A stretch of DNA of 64,000 bases from JAEUQQ01 sp963697285 (GTDB lineage Bacteria > Acidobacteriota > Vicinamibacteria > Vicinamibacterales > JAFNAJ01). The notes beneath the pieces are model-generated. The model saw only the letters and a list, made by a program, of their open reading frames with translations. It was not told the DNA's origin and did no database searches. The position numbers and the translations under genes are program-made. Below, piece by piece: positions 19,663-30,378 of the stretch; positions within the stretch are counted from its first letter, which is position 1; each line of letters begins with the position of its first letter. The DNA lies in NCBI GenBank assembly GCA_963697285.1, contig CAVONI010000012.1, forward strand, positions 558,001-622,000, in the 5' to 3' direction.

Positions 19663-20211
19663 ATGCGCGTGAAATCACTGGTCACCTGGGGGCTGGCCGC
19701 AGCCCTTGGCGTGGCATCAACCGGCGTCGCCCGAGCACAGGCGCCACCCGTCGAGCTGAAGGTCGGCGACGTCGCACCGGCGTTCTCGCTGGTCGGATCG
19801 GATGGCAAGACGCACACGCTCGCGGAGTCGAACGGCAAGCGGACCGTCGTGCTGGCCTGGTTTCCCAAGGCCTTCACCGGTGGTTGAACGGCCGAATGCA
19901 AGTCGCTCCGTGAGAGCGGCGACCTGATCAAGCAGTACAACATCGCCTACTACACCGTCAGCGTCGACACGGTCGACGACAACAAGAAGTTCGCCGAGCA
20001 CGTCGAAGCCGACTACCCGATCCTGAGCGACCCGGCCAAGGACGTTGCCAACGCCTACGGTGTGCTGGGGCCGTCTGGTCTTGCACGGCGCTGGACGTTC
20101 TACATCGGGCCAGACGGCAAGATCCTCGACATCGACAAGAGCGTGAAGCCCGCGACGGCCGGACCAGACCTGGTGGCCAGGCTCGGACAACTCGGCATTG
20201 CCAAGAAGTAG
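19663..20211 (+). CDS. Periplasmic selenocysteine-containing peroxiredoxin (UGA = Sec75)
   Basis: Reading TGA at 19885-19887 as selenocysteine gives one frame of 182 aa ending at TAG 20209-20211. ATG 19663 follows CTGGAGGAC and starts a signal peptide cleaved near ARAQ. The motif FPKAFTGGUTAEC is the BCP/AhpC-TSA active site with U exactly where the peroxidatic Cys normally sits; C79 may resolve. Downstream, YPILSDPAKDVANAYGVLG and WTFYIGPDGKI are typical peroxiredoxin segments. A hairpin suited to be a bacterial SECIS follows the UGA. It would reduce peroxides in the periplasm. No sel genes are in the window. A naive annotation would stop at codon 75. Confidence 0.9.
19902..19923 (+). promoter_or_regulatory. 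Candidate bacterial SECIS hairpin
   Basis: CGCTC (19904-19908) and GAGCG (19914-19918) close a CGTGA loop; GT and AC can extend the stem with a bulge. The loop starts 21 bases after the UGA and has G as its second base, in line with the usual distance and loop rule for bacterial SECIS elements that recruit SelB. Confidence 0.65.
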
Positions 20212-20241
20212 CTGACAGCAGCCAGACTGCGTACCGTCGAT

Positions 20242-20271
20242 GCCCGCGCCGCACCCTTGTGCGGCGCGGGC
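20242..20271 (+). repeat. 13-bp perfect hairpin between the peroxiredoxin and SnoaL-like genes
   Basis: GCCCGCGCCGCAC pairs perfectly with GTGCGGCGCGGGC around CCTT. Its core GCCGCACCC.TGTGCGGC is shared with the hairpin at 55464-55495, so it may be a dispersed repeat that also serves as a terminator. It ends only six bases before the ribosome site of the next gene. Confidence 0.6.
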
Positions 20272-20288
20272 ACCCCGGAGGAACACCC

Positions 20289-20816
20289 ATGATCCGATTG
20301 TGCGCGCTCGCCAGCGTCCTCGTGATTCTGCCGGGCGTGGCGGCGTCGCCCGCCATCCCCGTCGCCCACGCCCCGGCGCAGACCACCGCGGCCCAGGCCC
20401 AGACGTCCGCGAGTCCCCAGGACGATGCGGCCATTCGAGAGGTCGTTCGCCGTTACGTCAACGCGCGCGAAGCCAGAGATCCGGCAGCCATCGGCGCGCT
20501 GTTCACGGCTGACGCCGACCAACTCGTCTCGTCGGGCGAGTGGCGCCGTGGCCGCGAGGCGCTGGTCAAGGGCACGCTCGCCTCGTCGGCCGCCACGGGC
20601 GGCACGCGCACCATCGTCGTCGAGACCGTCCGCGTGCTCAGCCCCGACGTGGCACTCGCCGACGGCCGCTACGAGATCAGCGGCATTGCGGGCGGTGGCG
20701 TGCGCCGGATGTGGAGCAGTTTCGTCATGACGAAGCAGGACGGCACGTGGCGCATCAGCGCCATCCGCAACATGGCGCCCACGCCACCGTCCGCCACACC
20801 GGCTCCGCGGCACTGA
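20289..20816 (+). CDS. Exported SnoaL/DUF4440-like protein
   Basis: The product is 175 aa. ATG 20289 follows CGGAGGAAC. It has a signal peptide (LCALASVLVILPGVAASPA), then an NTF2-like fold: AAIREVVRRYVNAREARDPA, IGALFTADADQLVSSGEWRR and the terminal KQDGTWRISAIRNM. This is the common DUF4440/SnoaL-like pattern. It may bind a small ligand or act as an enzyme; nothing specific can be said. It may be co-transcribed with the selenoprotein. Confidence 0.75.
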   Translation: MIRLCALASVLVILPGVAASPAIPVAHAPAQTTAAQAQTSASPQDDAAIREVVRRYVNAREARDPAAIGALFTADADQLVSSGEWRRGREALVKGTLASSAATGGTRTIVVETVRVLSPDVALADGRYEISGIAGGGVRRMWSSFVMTKQDGTWRISAIRNMAPTPPSATPAPRH

Positions 20817-20899
20817 GGCAGTCACGTCCGGTCATCGCGTCTGCACGAGCGACGATGCGGTCGTCGCCCGGCCGCGTCGCGTTCGCACCCTGCACTGAC

Positions 20900-21733
20900 T
20901 CACGGGACCCGTGGGCGGACGAAAGGAAGCTCGTACGACAGGTAGCCGAGGACCGACGCGTCACGGCGATCGCCTCGCGTCACGGGCACCGCGACGCCAA
21001 TCACGATCTGTCGGTCGCCGCGGTTCCACCCTGCCCGGAATCCGGGGGCCAGGGTGACGCTCGTCTCATGCAGGTCGGCCACTCGCTCCCACACGACCAG
21101 CGACTCGAGCATGAGGTTGAACATCGGCGTGACGGCGACAATCGCGCTGCCGCCGACAAACGGCGTGTTCGACCACTTGCGATCTCCGGTGTCGGCCGCC
21201 CGCACCGGGACCACGGTCGTGCCCCCGTTGCCATGGAAGAACATCCGGCCGACCTCCTTGCTCAGCGGGAGGTTGAACTGCCAGCCCACGCCGCGTGAGC
21301 CCAGCGACCGGCGATCCGCGCTGGTCGGCGCCAACACGGTCATCCGGGGTGAGAAGGCGGGAAAGCGGCCTTCGCTCGTCGTCACCTGGAGCCGGTAGTT
21401 CAGCGCGAGGTCGCCGAGGGCAACGGCGTTGGAGGTCGCCGAGAACGGCACCGTGAACGACAGTTGATGACGCTGCGACACGAGCGGCCACTCCTGCGTG
21501 AACGACCCGTCCCACTCGCCGTCGCTGTTGCGGGCCATCACGAAGATGTTCTGGAAGATGCCGGGGTCCTGGTTGAACGCTTCCTCGATGAGGAAGGAGT
21601 TGTCGGTGATCCCGAACCGGGACGGCACCGCGACGGTGGGCGTTGCGGGCGCGCCCTGCGCGGCCACCCGGTCGCTAGCCCCCAGCATCGCCAACCAGAC
21701 CATGACCATTGCTCGGCGAGCGTGGCTATGCAC
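20900..21733 (-). CDS. Predicted outer-membrane beta-barrel protein
   Basis: The product is 277 aa. The start is GTG 21733, chosen because GAGGAGG lies five bases upstream; the ATG at 21709 is an alternative. After a signal sequence (VMVWLAMLGASDRVAAQ) the protein is a run of alternating strands (QHQLSFTVPFSATSN, ALGDLALNYRLQV, GVGWQFNLPLSKEVG, RQIVIGVAVPVTRGD), as in the MetA/transporter-type barrels (PF13557-like). Function unknown. The ribosome site lies within a hairpin (21736-21750). Confidence 0.65.
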   Translation of the reverse strand: MHSHARRAMVMVWLAMLGASDRVAAQGAPATPTVAVPSRFGITDNSFLIEEAFNQDPGIFQNIFVMARNSDGEWDGSFTQEWPLVSQRHQLSFTVPFSATSNAVALGDLALNYRLQVTTSEGRFPAFSPRMTVLAPTSADRRSLGSRGVGWQFNLPLSKEVGRMFFHGNGGTTVVPVRAADTGDRKWSNTPFVGGSAIVAVTPMFNLMLESLVVWERVADLHETSVTLAPGFRAGWNRGDRQIVIGVAVPVTRGDRRDASVLGYLSYELPFVRPRVP

Positions 21734-21735
21734 AG

Positions 21736-21750
21736 GCCTCCTCGGGAGGC
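21736..21750 (-). promoter_or_regulatory. Hairpin covering the ribosome site of the barrel gene
   Basis: On the minus strand GCCTCC pairs with GGAGGC around CGA; the second arm contains the GGAGG of the ribosome site. Translation could be limited by this fold. Confidence 0.35.
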
Positions 21751-21981
21751 TCGGAACGGTGCCAAGCGGGTTCCACGCTGACTGCGGATACGCGACGCGG
21801 GAGACAGGCATGCGGCAAGACCGAGATGCCGCAATTCTAGTGGCAAACGCAGTGCGCACGCCCGGGCCCACGCGAGTGGCACAGCGTGCGCCTTCGTGGC
21901 AGTTGTAATGGCTGCGCTGCGCGGCAGCGGGCGGGAGGAGGGGGCGGCCAGGTGGCCGCCCCCCATTTCGCAGTCTTACTT

Positions 21982-24900
21982 CTAGAAGTAGAACTTGAAC
22001 ACCAGCTCAACCACCCTTGGCGAGCTGATCGTGTTCGTGATCACGCCGAAGGTGGACGGCACCGAGATGTCGCGGGCCGGCGGACCAAAACTCGGGATGT
22101 TGAACACGTTGAACGCCTCGACGCGGAACTCCGCGTAGCGTGGCCCGCCGACCGCGAAGCGCTTCGAGAGCATCAAGTCGACGTTCCTGTACCCGGGCGC
22201 GCGCGCCACGCCCACCGGGCAATTGCCGAACGTGCCGAGTGGCACCATGGCAAACGCGGTGATGTCGAGCCACCTGCTGATCGACTGGTCGCTTGGCACC
22301 GGGTCACCCACGCAGTTCGGGCGCTCGGCCCCGCGCTCGCCCTGCAGCGAGCGGGCGCGTCCGTCGATCACCGTGATCGGCATGCCGGTGCGGGCCTGGA
22401 AGATGCCGCCGAGCCGCCATCCGCCGAGCAGGGAGTCGGTCAGCGTCGACCAGTCGTCGCCGACCGCGCGCCCCTTGCCGAAGGGCAGTTCCCACGTGCC
22501 CGACAGCAGGAAGTTGTGCCTGACGTCGTGGAACGCCGGGCCCCATTCGGCCTCGGGGTCGTACGTGTTCTGCCAGTAGGCGCCCTCGGTGGCGCTCGTC
22601 ACGCCCTGGAGCCCCGTGCCGCCGAACACGCCGTAGAAGCCGCGGTTGTTGGTCCGCGCCTTGGCCAGCGTGTACGACGCCATGAACTCGATCCCGTGGT
22701 TCATGCGCTGCCGGACGCTGCTCTGCAGCGAGTGATAGCGGCTGCCGCCACGCGACGCCGTCGTCGCGATGGTGGTGACGAGCGGCTGCGCCGAGTACAG
22801 CGGCCGACGCACGGTCTTGCTCGCCCACGTGCTGGGATCACCCACGCCGGGCAACGCCTGGTTGCCCTCGACAGGCGTCACCAGGTGCTCGCCGTGGTGC
22901 CCCACGTAGCCGACCTGGGCCGACATCGACGAGGTGACCTGGTACTCGACGAAGGTGTTCCACTGCTGCGTGAACTGCGGGCGCAGCTCAGGGTCGTACC
23001 GACCGGACGTTGCCCGCCGGCGTCGTGCCCGGCACGAGCCCGGCAAAGCCCGACGATGCCGACCCGGCACCGGTCGTGCGGTCGTAGGTGACCGACGACT
23101 CGTAGAAGAACGGCGGGTTCATGGGAAGCCGCAGGTTGGCGCCGGTGCCTTCCATGAACTGCGAGATGCCGTAGCCGCCGCGCAGCACGAGCCGGTCGCT
23201 GAGCTTCCACGCCATGCCGAGCCGGGGTTCGAAGCCCTTGTAGTAGGGGGAGTAGAGCGCGCGGTCCTCGAGGCTGCCGTCGGTCGCGAAGATCTGCTTG
23301 CCCGTGGTCAGGTCGAACGTGGACTGCCGATTGTCCTTCTCGACCAGCGGCGACGTGTACGCCCACCGCATCCCGACGTTGAGCGTGACGTTCGGCGTCA
23401 GCTTGAGGTCGTCCTGCGCGAAGAGCGAGATGCGATTCTGCAGGTGGGTCCAGGGGTCGTCCGGATCGCCGCCCCCACGGCCCTTGCTCGACACCAGGTC
23501 GAGCACGAAGTCGGAGAACGCGAAGCCCGTGAAGGCCCCGCTGTAGCCGAAGAAGCCGAGCAGGCCGTTGTTGCCCGCGTAGAAGCGTTGCTGGTCGTAC
23601 TTGAGCCACTGCCCACCGAACTTGACGGTGTGGCGCCCGGTGAGCCACGTGAGCTTCTCGTTGATCTGGAACGTCTTGGCGAGCGTGTTCGAGTCGGCCG
23701 CCACCGCCCCGAAGGTCGAGAGACCGCTGAGTCCTGACGTGCACTGCACGGTGGAGCCGATGCAACTCAGGCCGTCGATCGGCTGGCCGCCGGCGATGCC
23801 GTACGTCGCATTGGCGGTCCCGACATCTGCCCAGTCGTAGGTTTCGGCAATCACGTTCGTGTGGCTGAACCCGACGAGGAGTTCGTTCATGATCGTCGGC
23901 GAGAACACGCGATTCCAGTTGGCGCCCACGTTCCAGAACGGCTGGTCGTTTCGCGTCGAGAAGACCAGCGGCAGCGGCTGCTTGTCGCGCGCGTCCTCGT
24001 ACTTCGCGAATGAATACCGCACGAAGAACCTGTCGTTGTTCGAGGCGTTCCAGTCGATGCGCGCATCACCCTGGTGCGCCCGGATCTTGAGCAGCGTCTC
24101 GCCGACGTAGTTGCCCGTCACGCCCGACACGGTCCGGTTCGGGAGCGGGTAATTCGCCGTGTCGGCCAGCAACGCCTCGTGCGACCTGGCTGAAGCGGGT
24201 CAGCGGGATCTGGTTGCCGGGGAACGGCAGGCCGGTGATCGGATCGATGATCGGCGTCGCCACGCTGGAAAAATCGCCGCGCCGCCACGTCTCGGGCGCA
24301 ACCGACGCCGTACCGAAGCCCGGCGCATCCTGCCGCGACCCCTGGTAATCGCCAAAGAAGAACAGCTTCTGCCGCGCAATCGGCCCGCCGAACGTCCCGC
24401 CGTAGATGTGCTGCGTCCGCTCCTGCTTCGGCGCGCCCGAGCGGTTGTTCTCCCAGGTGTTCGCGTCGAAGTCACTGTTGCGGTAGAACTCGAAGACGTT
24501 TCCCCTGAAATCGTTGCTGCCCGACTTCAGGACGCTGCCGACCACCGCGCCGCCGACGTTGCCGGTCTCGGCCGAGTAGTTGTTGGTTTCGACCGAAATC
24601 TCGGCCAGCGCGTCGGGACTCGGCTGGTACGCGACGCGGTTGTCGATCGTCTCGTTCACGTCGAGACCGTCGACGGTGAAGTTGTTCACCTGTTCGCGGT
24701 TGCCGTTCACGAACGGCCGGTTGCTGTTGATGCTGCCGATGTTCGTGAACCCGCGCGGGTTGTAGGTCATCGTGCCAGGCAGGAGCAGGGCGAGCTGGCC
24801 CGTGTTGCGCCCGTTGAGCGGCAACGAGGCCACCGTGTTGCCCGACAGCACTTCGCCGACGGTGGCCGATTCGCTCTGGAGGATCGGCGAGGCGCCCGAG

Positions 24901-25265
24901 ACCTCGACGGTCTCGGTGACGGCTCCCACCGACATCTTGAAGTCGAGGCGGGCGATCTGCCGGGCCTCCAGCGTCACGGGCGGCGTCGCGGCAACGCGGA
25001 ACCCGGCCAACTCCGCCTTGACGACGTAGGTGCCCACGAGCACCGACGGGATCGTGTAGTTGCCAACTTCGTTCGAGACGGTTTCGTACGCGACGCCGGT
25101 GGCCTGGTTGGTAGCGGTCACTGTGACGCCGGGCAGCGCGCCGCCCGTCTCGTCGGTGATGAGGCCGGTAATGGACGCCGCGCCTGTCTGGGCCAGCGCA
25201 AGCACCGGCAGACCTCCGGCAAACACGGCGAGCGCGAGCACGCGTCGCCATCGGGTAATGAGCAT
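21982..25265 (-). pseudogene. Oar-like TonB-dependent receptor split by two frameshifts
   Basis: ATG 25265 follows AGGAGGGA. After the signal peptide comes a carboxypeptidase-regulatory domain (ASITGLITDETGGALPGVTV), then a plug (VASLPLNGRNTGQLALLLPG, NFTVDGLDVNETIDN) and a large barrel ending VELVFKFYF, as in Oar-like SusC/TonB receptors of about 1,090 aa. The frame shifts by one extra base at 24173-24179 (after FSQVAR, continuing LLADTANYPLPNRT) and again near 22997-23005 (before YDPELRPQFTQQW). Each piece is otherwise well preserved, so either recent decay or sequence errors. It would import or bind a large ligand at the outer membrane. Confidence 0.85.
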
Positions 25266-25339
25266 CTGATCCCTCCTGGGAAGCGCCGGTCGGGTGTGAG
25301 CACCGGGCGAGTCGAGCCGCAAACCGTCGAGCTGAGATG

Positions 25340-25368
25340 TTGTTACACGAGCATCTGGTGGTTGTCAA
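25340..25368 (-). promoter_or_regulatory. Sigma70-type promoter for the Oar-like receptor
   Basis: On the minus strand TTGACA (25368-25363) is followed by a 17-base spacer and TAACAA (25345-25340), about 75 bases before the ATG. This is among the best sigma70 matches seen in the window. Confidence 0.6.
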
Positions 25369-25477
25369 AGCCACTGGGACGAGCCGGATCCATGTGCGGC
25401 ACGAACCACGCTCGTGAAGGAGCATGACGGTCGTGCCACCGACTCACTCACTCCGGAGTTCGGCTACAGTGCTTCGC

Positions 25478-27740
25478 ATGTCGCCGCACCGCCATCAGAT
25501 GCCGTCCCGTCCGGTTACCCCACCGACGACCGTGCTGGCGCTGGCGGTCGCGGTCGCCCTCACCCTGTCTGGTGGCGGATCGGGGCTCGACGCTGCGCGT
25601 CCGCTTGCCGACCGGGTCACGATCACGCGCGACACGCGGGGGGTGCCGCACATCCGGGGCGAGACCGACGAGGCGGCGGCCTTCGGCTTCGGCTACGCGA
25701 TGGCCGAAGACCATGCCGCCGAGATCGGGCGCAAGTATCTGGCCGCACGCGGCGAATCGGCACGTCACTTCGGGCCGGAGTTCGCTGGACCGCGACCTCG
25801 CGATGCAGCGGATGCGCAACCGCGAGTCGGCACGCGCGGCGCTGCTGGCGCTCGACCGGCGGTTCCGCGAGTGGCTGGCCGCGTTCGCTGCGGGCGTCAA
25901 CCAGTACGTTGCCACTCACCGCGAGCGCGTCCCGTCATGGATGCCCACGGTTGACGCCAGTGACCCACTGGCGATGGGGCGGATGGCCGCCATCACCGGT
26001 GCGCTCACGCCTCCCGCCGCGCTGTTGCGGAAGTACCCGCCGATCGCCACGTCGGCATCAGCACGCGCCGCGGAGCCACGGGCGGGCGGACGATCGGAAG
26101 ACCGGGATGACGATGGCGACTCGGGATCCAATGCGTTCGCGCTGAGCGGGGCGATGACCACGGTGGGGGTGCCGCTGCTCCTCGGCAATCCGCACCTGCG
26201 CTGGTCGGAGCGCTATTGGGAGGCGCACGTGCGCGTGCCGGGGCGCATCGACTTCTACGGCTCGACGCTGGCGGGCATCCCGGTCCTGCGCGCGGGCTTC
26301 AACGCGCACCTGGCCTACGTCCAGACCAACAACGCGCCCGATGACGAAGACATCTACGCGCTGCCGACCGATCCCGCACATCCCGAGCGCTACACGTTCG
26401 CCGGCACGTCGCACCGCATCGAGCGGCGGCAGGTGAGCGTCGAGGTGCGCCAGGCCGACGGAACGGTCACCACCGTGAGCCGCACCTTCGCATCGACGCA
26501 CCTCGGCCCCGTCATCCACGAGGTGCCCGGGAAGGTCTTTGCCGTGCGCTCGCTGGCGCTCGAGTGGTGGCGCCACTTCGAGGGCTTCTTCCAGTTGTGG
26601 CGCGCCCGTTCGCGCAAGGAGTTCGAGCGCGTGCTCGATCGGCAACTGCTGTCGACGTCGAACTTCACCTATGCCGACGCCGAGGGCAACATCCTCTACC
26701 GCTGGAACGCCCGCCTCCCGAAACGTGCCGACACCGCGACCGACTACGCACTCGACGTCGACGGGTCGGATCCGCGCCGGCTATGGGCCGGCATCCACGC
26801 GCCACGCGATCTCCCGCGGCTGGTGAATCCTGGAGGCGGCTACATCCAGAACGCGAACAACGCGCCGTGGTGGACCTCGTTGCGGGATCGGCTGGACCCC
26901 GAGCGCTATCCGTCGTACGTGGAACGTGGTCCGCTGGCGTTGCGTCCGCAGGTCATCCTCGAAGCACTCGCCACGCGCACGCGCTGGTCACCCGACGAGG
27001 TGATTGCCGCCAAGTACGACACCCGTGTGTTGCTTGCCGAGCGCGTGCTGCCCGACCTGCTCGCCGCGGCCGCGCGCGTGGTGACGCCGTCGGCGGATCT
27101 TCGCGACGCGCTGGACGTGCTCGGCGCATGGGATCGCCACGCGGGCGCCGACAGTCGCGGGGCCGTGCTGTTCCAGCGTTTCTGGGAGGACTACAGCGCG
27201 CGCCGTGAGTCGCCCTTTGCCGAGGCCTGGACGCCCGGGCGGCCCATCGAGACCCCGCGCGGCCTGTCGGATCCGGTCGCGGCTGTATCGCACCTCGAGA
27301 GCGCGGCCCGCGAGATCCGTGCGCGCCACGGCGACGCCGGCGTGGCGTGGGGCACGGTCCACCGGTTCCGGTTCGGCAGCCTCGACCTGCCCGCCGATGG
27401 CGCGCCCGGCACGCCACTCGGCCTCTACCGGGTCGTGGGCTTCGATCAGCTCCCGGACGGCGCGCGCGTGGCCGGGCACCTGGGCACACCCGCAGACCAG
27501 GCGCGATCGCCGATGGCTGGCACCGGCGACGCATGGGTCCTGCTCGTGCAGCTCTCGCGCCCGGTGCGTGCGTGGTCGATCGTCGCGTACGGACAGTCGA
27601 GCGATCTCGCCTCGCCCCACAGCAGCGATCAGATCCGCGACTTCGCCGGCCACCGCCTGCGACCGGCGTGGTTCACGGCGACCGAGGTCGCCGCGAACGC
27701 CGAGCGATCCTACCGGCCGCAGGCGCCCGACGCGCCGTGA
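25478..27740 (+). pseudogene. Penicillin-acylase-family Ntn hydrolase with one frameshift
   Basis: The gene starts at ATG 25478 with a signal sequence (VLALAVAVALTLSGGGSGL) and the family N-terminus VTITRDTRGVPHIRGETDEA then FGFGYAMAEDHA. Near 25782 one extra base shifts the frame, after GESARHFGPEF. The remainder continues as LDRDLAMQRMRNRESARAAL to TGA at 27740. The autocatalytic nucleophile is the Ser at 26127-26129 (GSNAFALSG), starting the beta chain. Later landmarks are NPHLRWSERYWEAHV and GYIQNANNAPWW. Enzymes of this family cleave N-acyl amides such as acyl-homoserine lactones or beta-lactams. Divergent from the TonB gene. Confidence 0.85.
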
Positions 27741-27787
27741 CCAGCGCCTCACTCGCGACGACGACGTCGCGCGGCCCCGCGCCGCGA

Positions 27788-28270
27788 CTATCCCGGGCGC
27801 GTGAGGTCGAACGGCTCGCTGATGAAATCCATGCCCTGTTCAGGGCGCAGGATCATCTCGGTGAACATGAAACGCAACGTCATGCGGCTCTGCTGCCGCG
27901 ATACCTGCAGCGGCTGGCCGTGCTTCACGTGCCAGTCGTACAGGTCGTAGAACACGCCAAGCCCGATCTCGCAGTAGTCGGGAAACTTGAAGTTGGCGCG
28001 GGTGAACTGGCTGAACTGATCGCGGATGCGCGCCACCGTGCCCTGCGCGAGGGTGTTCTGGTTGTGCGCGATGTCGAGCGACAGCTCGATCTCCTTCAGT
28101 TGCCGAGCGGCCTCGGTCAGTTGCCGGCCGATCTCTGTTACCGCCTGCAACATGCGCGGGTCGCTCGCCGACAGGTCCTGGGTCGTGGCCGCAGCAAGCG
28201 GCGAGGTGAGCGCCGCGGTCGAGATCGCGCCGATGGCGCCGGTGGTGACCACATCGCGACGGGTGAACAT
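27788..28270 (-). CDS. Exported hypothetical protein with Tat-like signal
   Basis: The product is 160 aa from ATG 28270 with AGGAGGAG just upstream. The N-terminus MFTRRDVVTTGAIGAISTAA carries twin arginines and a hydrophobic stretch, as in Tat signals. The rest is mainly helical (ITEIGRQLTEAARQLKEIEL-like, with VARIRDQFSQFTRANFKFPD), ending in a conserved-looking FYDLYDWHVKHGQPL. I do not recognise the family. Convergent with the penicillin acylase gene. Confidence 0.7.
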   Translation of the reverse strand: MFTRRDVVTTGAIGAISTAALTSPLAAATTQDLSASDPRMLQAVTEIGRQLTEAARQLKEIELSLDIAHNQNTLAQGTVARIRDQFSQFTRANFKFPDYCEIGLGVFYDLYDWHVKHGQPLQVSRQQSRMTLRFMFTEMILRPEQGMDFISEPFDLTRPG

Positions 28271-28444
28271 GGGCTCCTCCTGGACAGGCACAAGGCAAGA
28301 CGCGACACCACAGCCTACCCGAGTTCGACGGACCTGCCGCCCGCGCGGCCTGCGGGAGACGGGCCTCAGCTTGACAGCGTGTGCAGCGCGACGAACACTG
28401 GACGCGGTGCCGTGCACGTCTCGCACGGACAGGAGGTTGCACCC

Positions 28445-28765
28445 GTGACGACCCCGCAGACCGGCACGCCAGGCGACGCAGCAGGTGACCCGACGCCGCT
28501 CGACATGGCCGAAGTGGCGGCCCTGGTGACCGCGATCGAACAGGATCTCGCGCTCGTCCGGGCGGGTGCCGGCGACCTGGATGCCCTTCGCGACGAGGTC
28601 AGCGCCCTCGGGCGCCTCCTCGAGGCCGAACCCGGTCAGCAGGAGATGGGCCACGGCCTGCGCAACGTGCACGGCCTGCTCGCCGGCCTCACCGAGATCG
28701 CCGTCGAAGACGGCTTCAAGGCCGCCGATTACCTCGCGCGCATCGGGAAGATGCTGGCGTTGTAG
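28445..28765 (+). CDS. Small helical hypothetical protein
   Basis: The product is 106 aa from GTG 28445, supported by AGGAGGTT at 28429-28437. It is acidic and helical, with AALVTAIEQDLALVRAGAGD, LRDEVSALGRLL and GLRNVHGLLAGLTEIAVEDG. No family is recognised. The open frame extends far upstream through other genes, but only this part has a ribosome site and coding character. Confidence 0.6.
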   Translation: MTTPQTGTPGDAAGDPTPLDMAEVAALVTAIEQDLALVRAGAGDLDALRDEVSALGRLLEAEPGQQEMGHGLRNVHGLLAGLTEIAVEDGFKAADYLARIGKMLAL

Positions 28766-28863
28766 TCCGCCTGCCAGCACACGGCCGACGGATCCCGCAG
28801 CGCGTCGCGGCGAACCAGCGGGTTTGCATTGCCGGCTCCGACCCGACGACGTATCCTCATGGG

Positions 28864-30314
28864 ATGTCGCCGGATCCCGCCGCCGCAGCGGCCTTTCCCC
28901 TGCCGCTGTCTGACTACCCTGCCGCCGCCGCAAGCCTCGTCGAGACGCTGAGCACGCGCGTCGCGATCGAACCGTTCAACGCCGTCGCAACGGGCATCTT
29001 CGTGCTCGCCATCCTCCACACGTTCGGGGCCGCGCGTTTCGCGAAGCTGGCGCACCGCATCCAGCACGCCAGAAACGAGAGTGCCGCGCGCGAGGGCCGG
29101 ACGCCGCGCCCGAGCGTGCGCGCCGAACTGCTGCACTTCCTCGGCGAGGTCGAGGTGGTGTTCGGCCTGTGGGCGGTCGTGCTCATCATCGCCCTCACGA
29201 GCGCGAAGGGCTGGGAGGCCGCCAAGCACTACTTCAACGACACCGTCGTCTACACCGAACCGCTCTTCGTGATCGTGATCATGGCGCTCGCCTCGACGCG
29301 ACCGGTCATCGGCTTCGCCGAGGCGGCGCTGCGCCGCGTGGCGAATCTCGGCGGGGGCACGCCGGCCGCGTGGTGGGTCGCGATCCTGACGGTCGGTCCC
29401 GTGCTCGGCTCGTTCATCACCGAGCCTGCCGCCATGACCATCTGCGCGTTGCTGCTCGCCCGGCAGTTCTTCGACCTCGCGTCCCAGCGACGCCCTGAAG
29501 TACGCGACGCTCGGCCTGTTGTTCGTCAACGTGTCGATCGGCGGCACGCTCACGCACTTTGCGGCGCCGCCGGTCCTGATGGTGGCGCGCGTGTGGGGCT
29601 GGGACACTGCCTTACATGATCGCGAACATGGGCTGGCACTCGGTCGTCGCGGTGCTGGTGTCGGTCGCGTGCTACTTCCTGATCTTCCGCCGCGAACTGA
29701 CGGCGCTGGCGCGGCGCGCCCCGGCACCCGACGTCGACCAGCCCGAGGACCCGGCGGCGGCGCCAGCCGATGGCGCCCTGCTGCCGGTGCCACCGTGGCT
29801 CACGGCCGCGCACCTGGCGTTCATGGGGTGGACGGTGCTCACCTCGCACTACCCGGCCCTGTTTCTCGGTGGGTTCCTGTTCTTCCTCGGGTTTGCAAGG
29901 GCGACCTCGGCGTACCAGAGCCGGATCGAGCTGAAGACGCCGTTGCTGGTCGGGTTCTTCCTGGCAGGCCTGGTGATTCACGGCGGCCTGCAGGGATGGT
30001 GGATTGCGCCCGTGCTCTCGGGACTCTCCGAGTTGCCGCTGTTCGGAACGGCGATGGTGCTGACGGCCTTCAACGACAACGCGCTGATCACCTACCTCGC
30101 GACGCTGGTCCCCAACCTCAGCGAATCGCTGAAGCTCGCGGTCGTTGGCGGGGCGGTCGTCGGCGGGGGCCTGACGGTCATTGCGAACGCCCCGAATCCC
30201 GCAGGACAGGCGTTGCTGTCGCGGTTCTTCGGGGACGCCATCGAGCCGCTGCGCCTCTTCTACGGGGCGCTGCTGCCCACGCTGATCGCCGCGCTGGCGT
30301 TCACCGCGCTGTAG
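28864..30314 (+). pseudogene. Putative Na+/H+ antiporter (PF07399-like) with two frameshifts
   Basis: The protein starts at ATG 28864 and shows LHFLGEVEVVFGLWAVVLII, YTEPLFVIVIMALASTRPVI and VGPVLGSFITEPAAMTICAL, the signature of the putative Na+/H+ antiporter family. An extra base near 29484 shifts the frame before ALKYATLGLLFVNVSIGGTL, and another near 29608-29613 before YMIANMGWHSVVAV. After both corrections the family sequence runs to TAG 30314 (about 482 aa, the expected length with 10 or more helices). As given, the gene would be truncated. Confidence 0.85.
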
Positions 30315-30378
30315 GGTCGGCGAGCCCGCCCGCGGAGCGGCATCGCCGATCCACGGGCAGGGCCCAGGGGCGGGGAGT

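Noticed and set aside
19885..19887. TGA as a simple nonsense mutation of the peroxiredoxin.
   Set aside because: It falls exactly on the catalytic Cys codon, the downstream frame is intact, and a SECIS-like hairpin follows.
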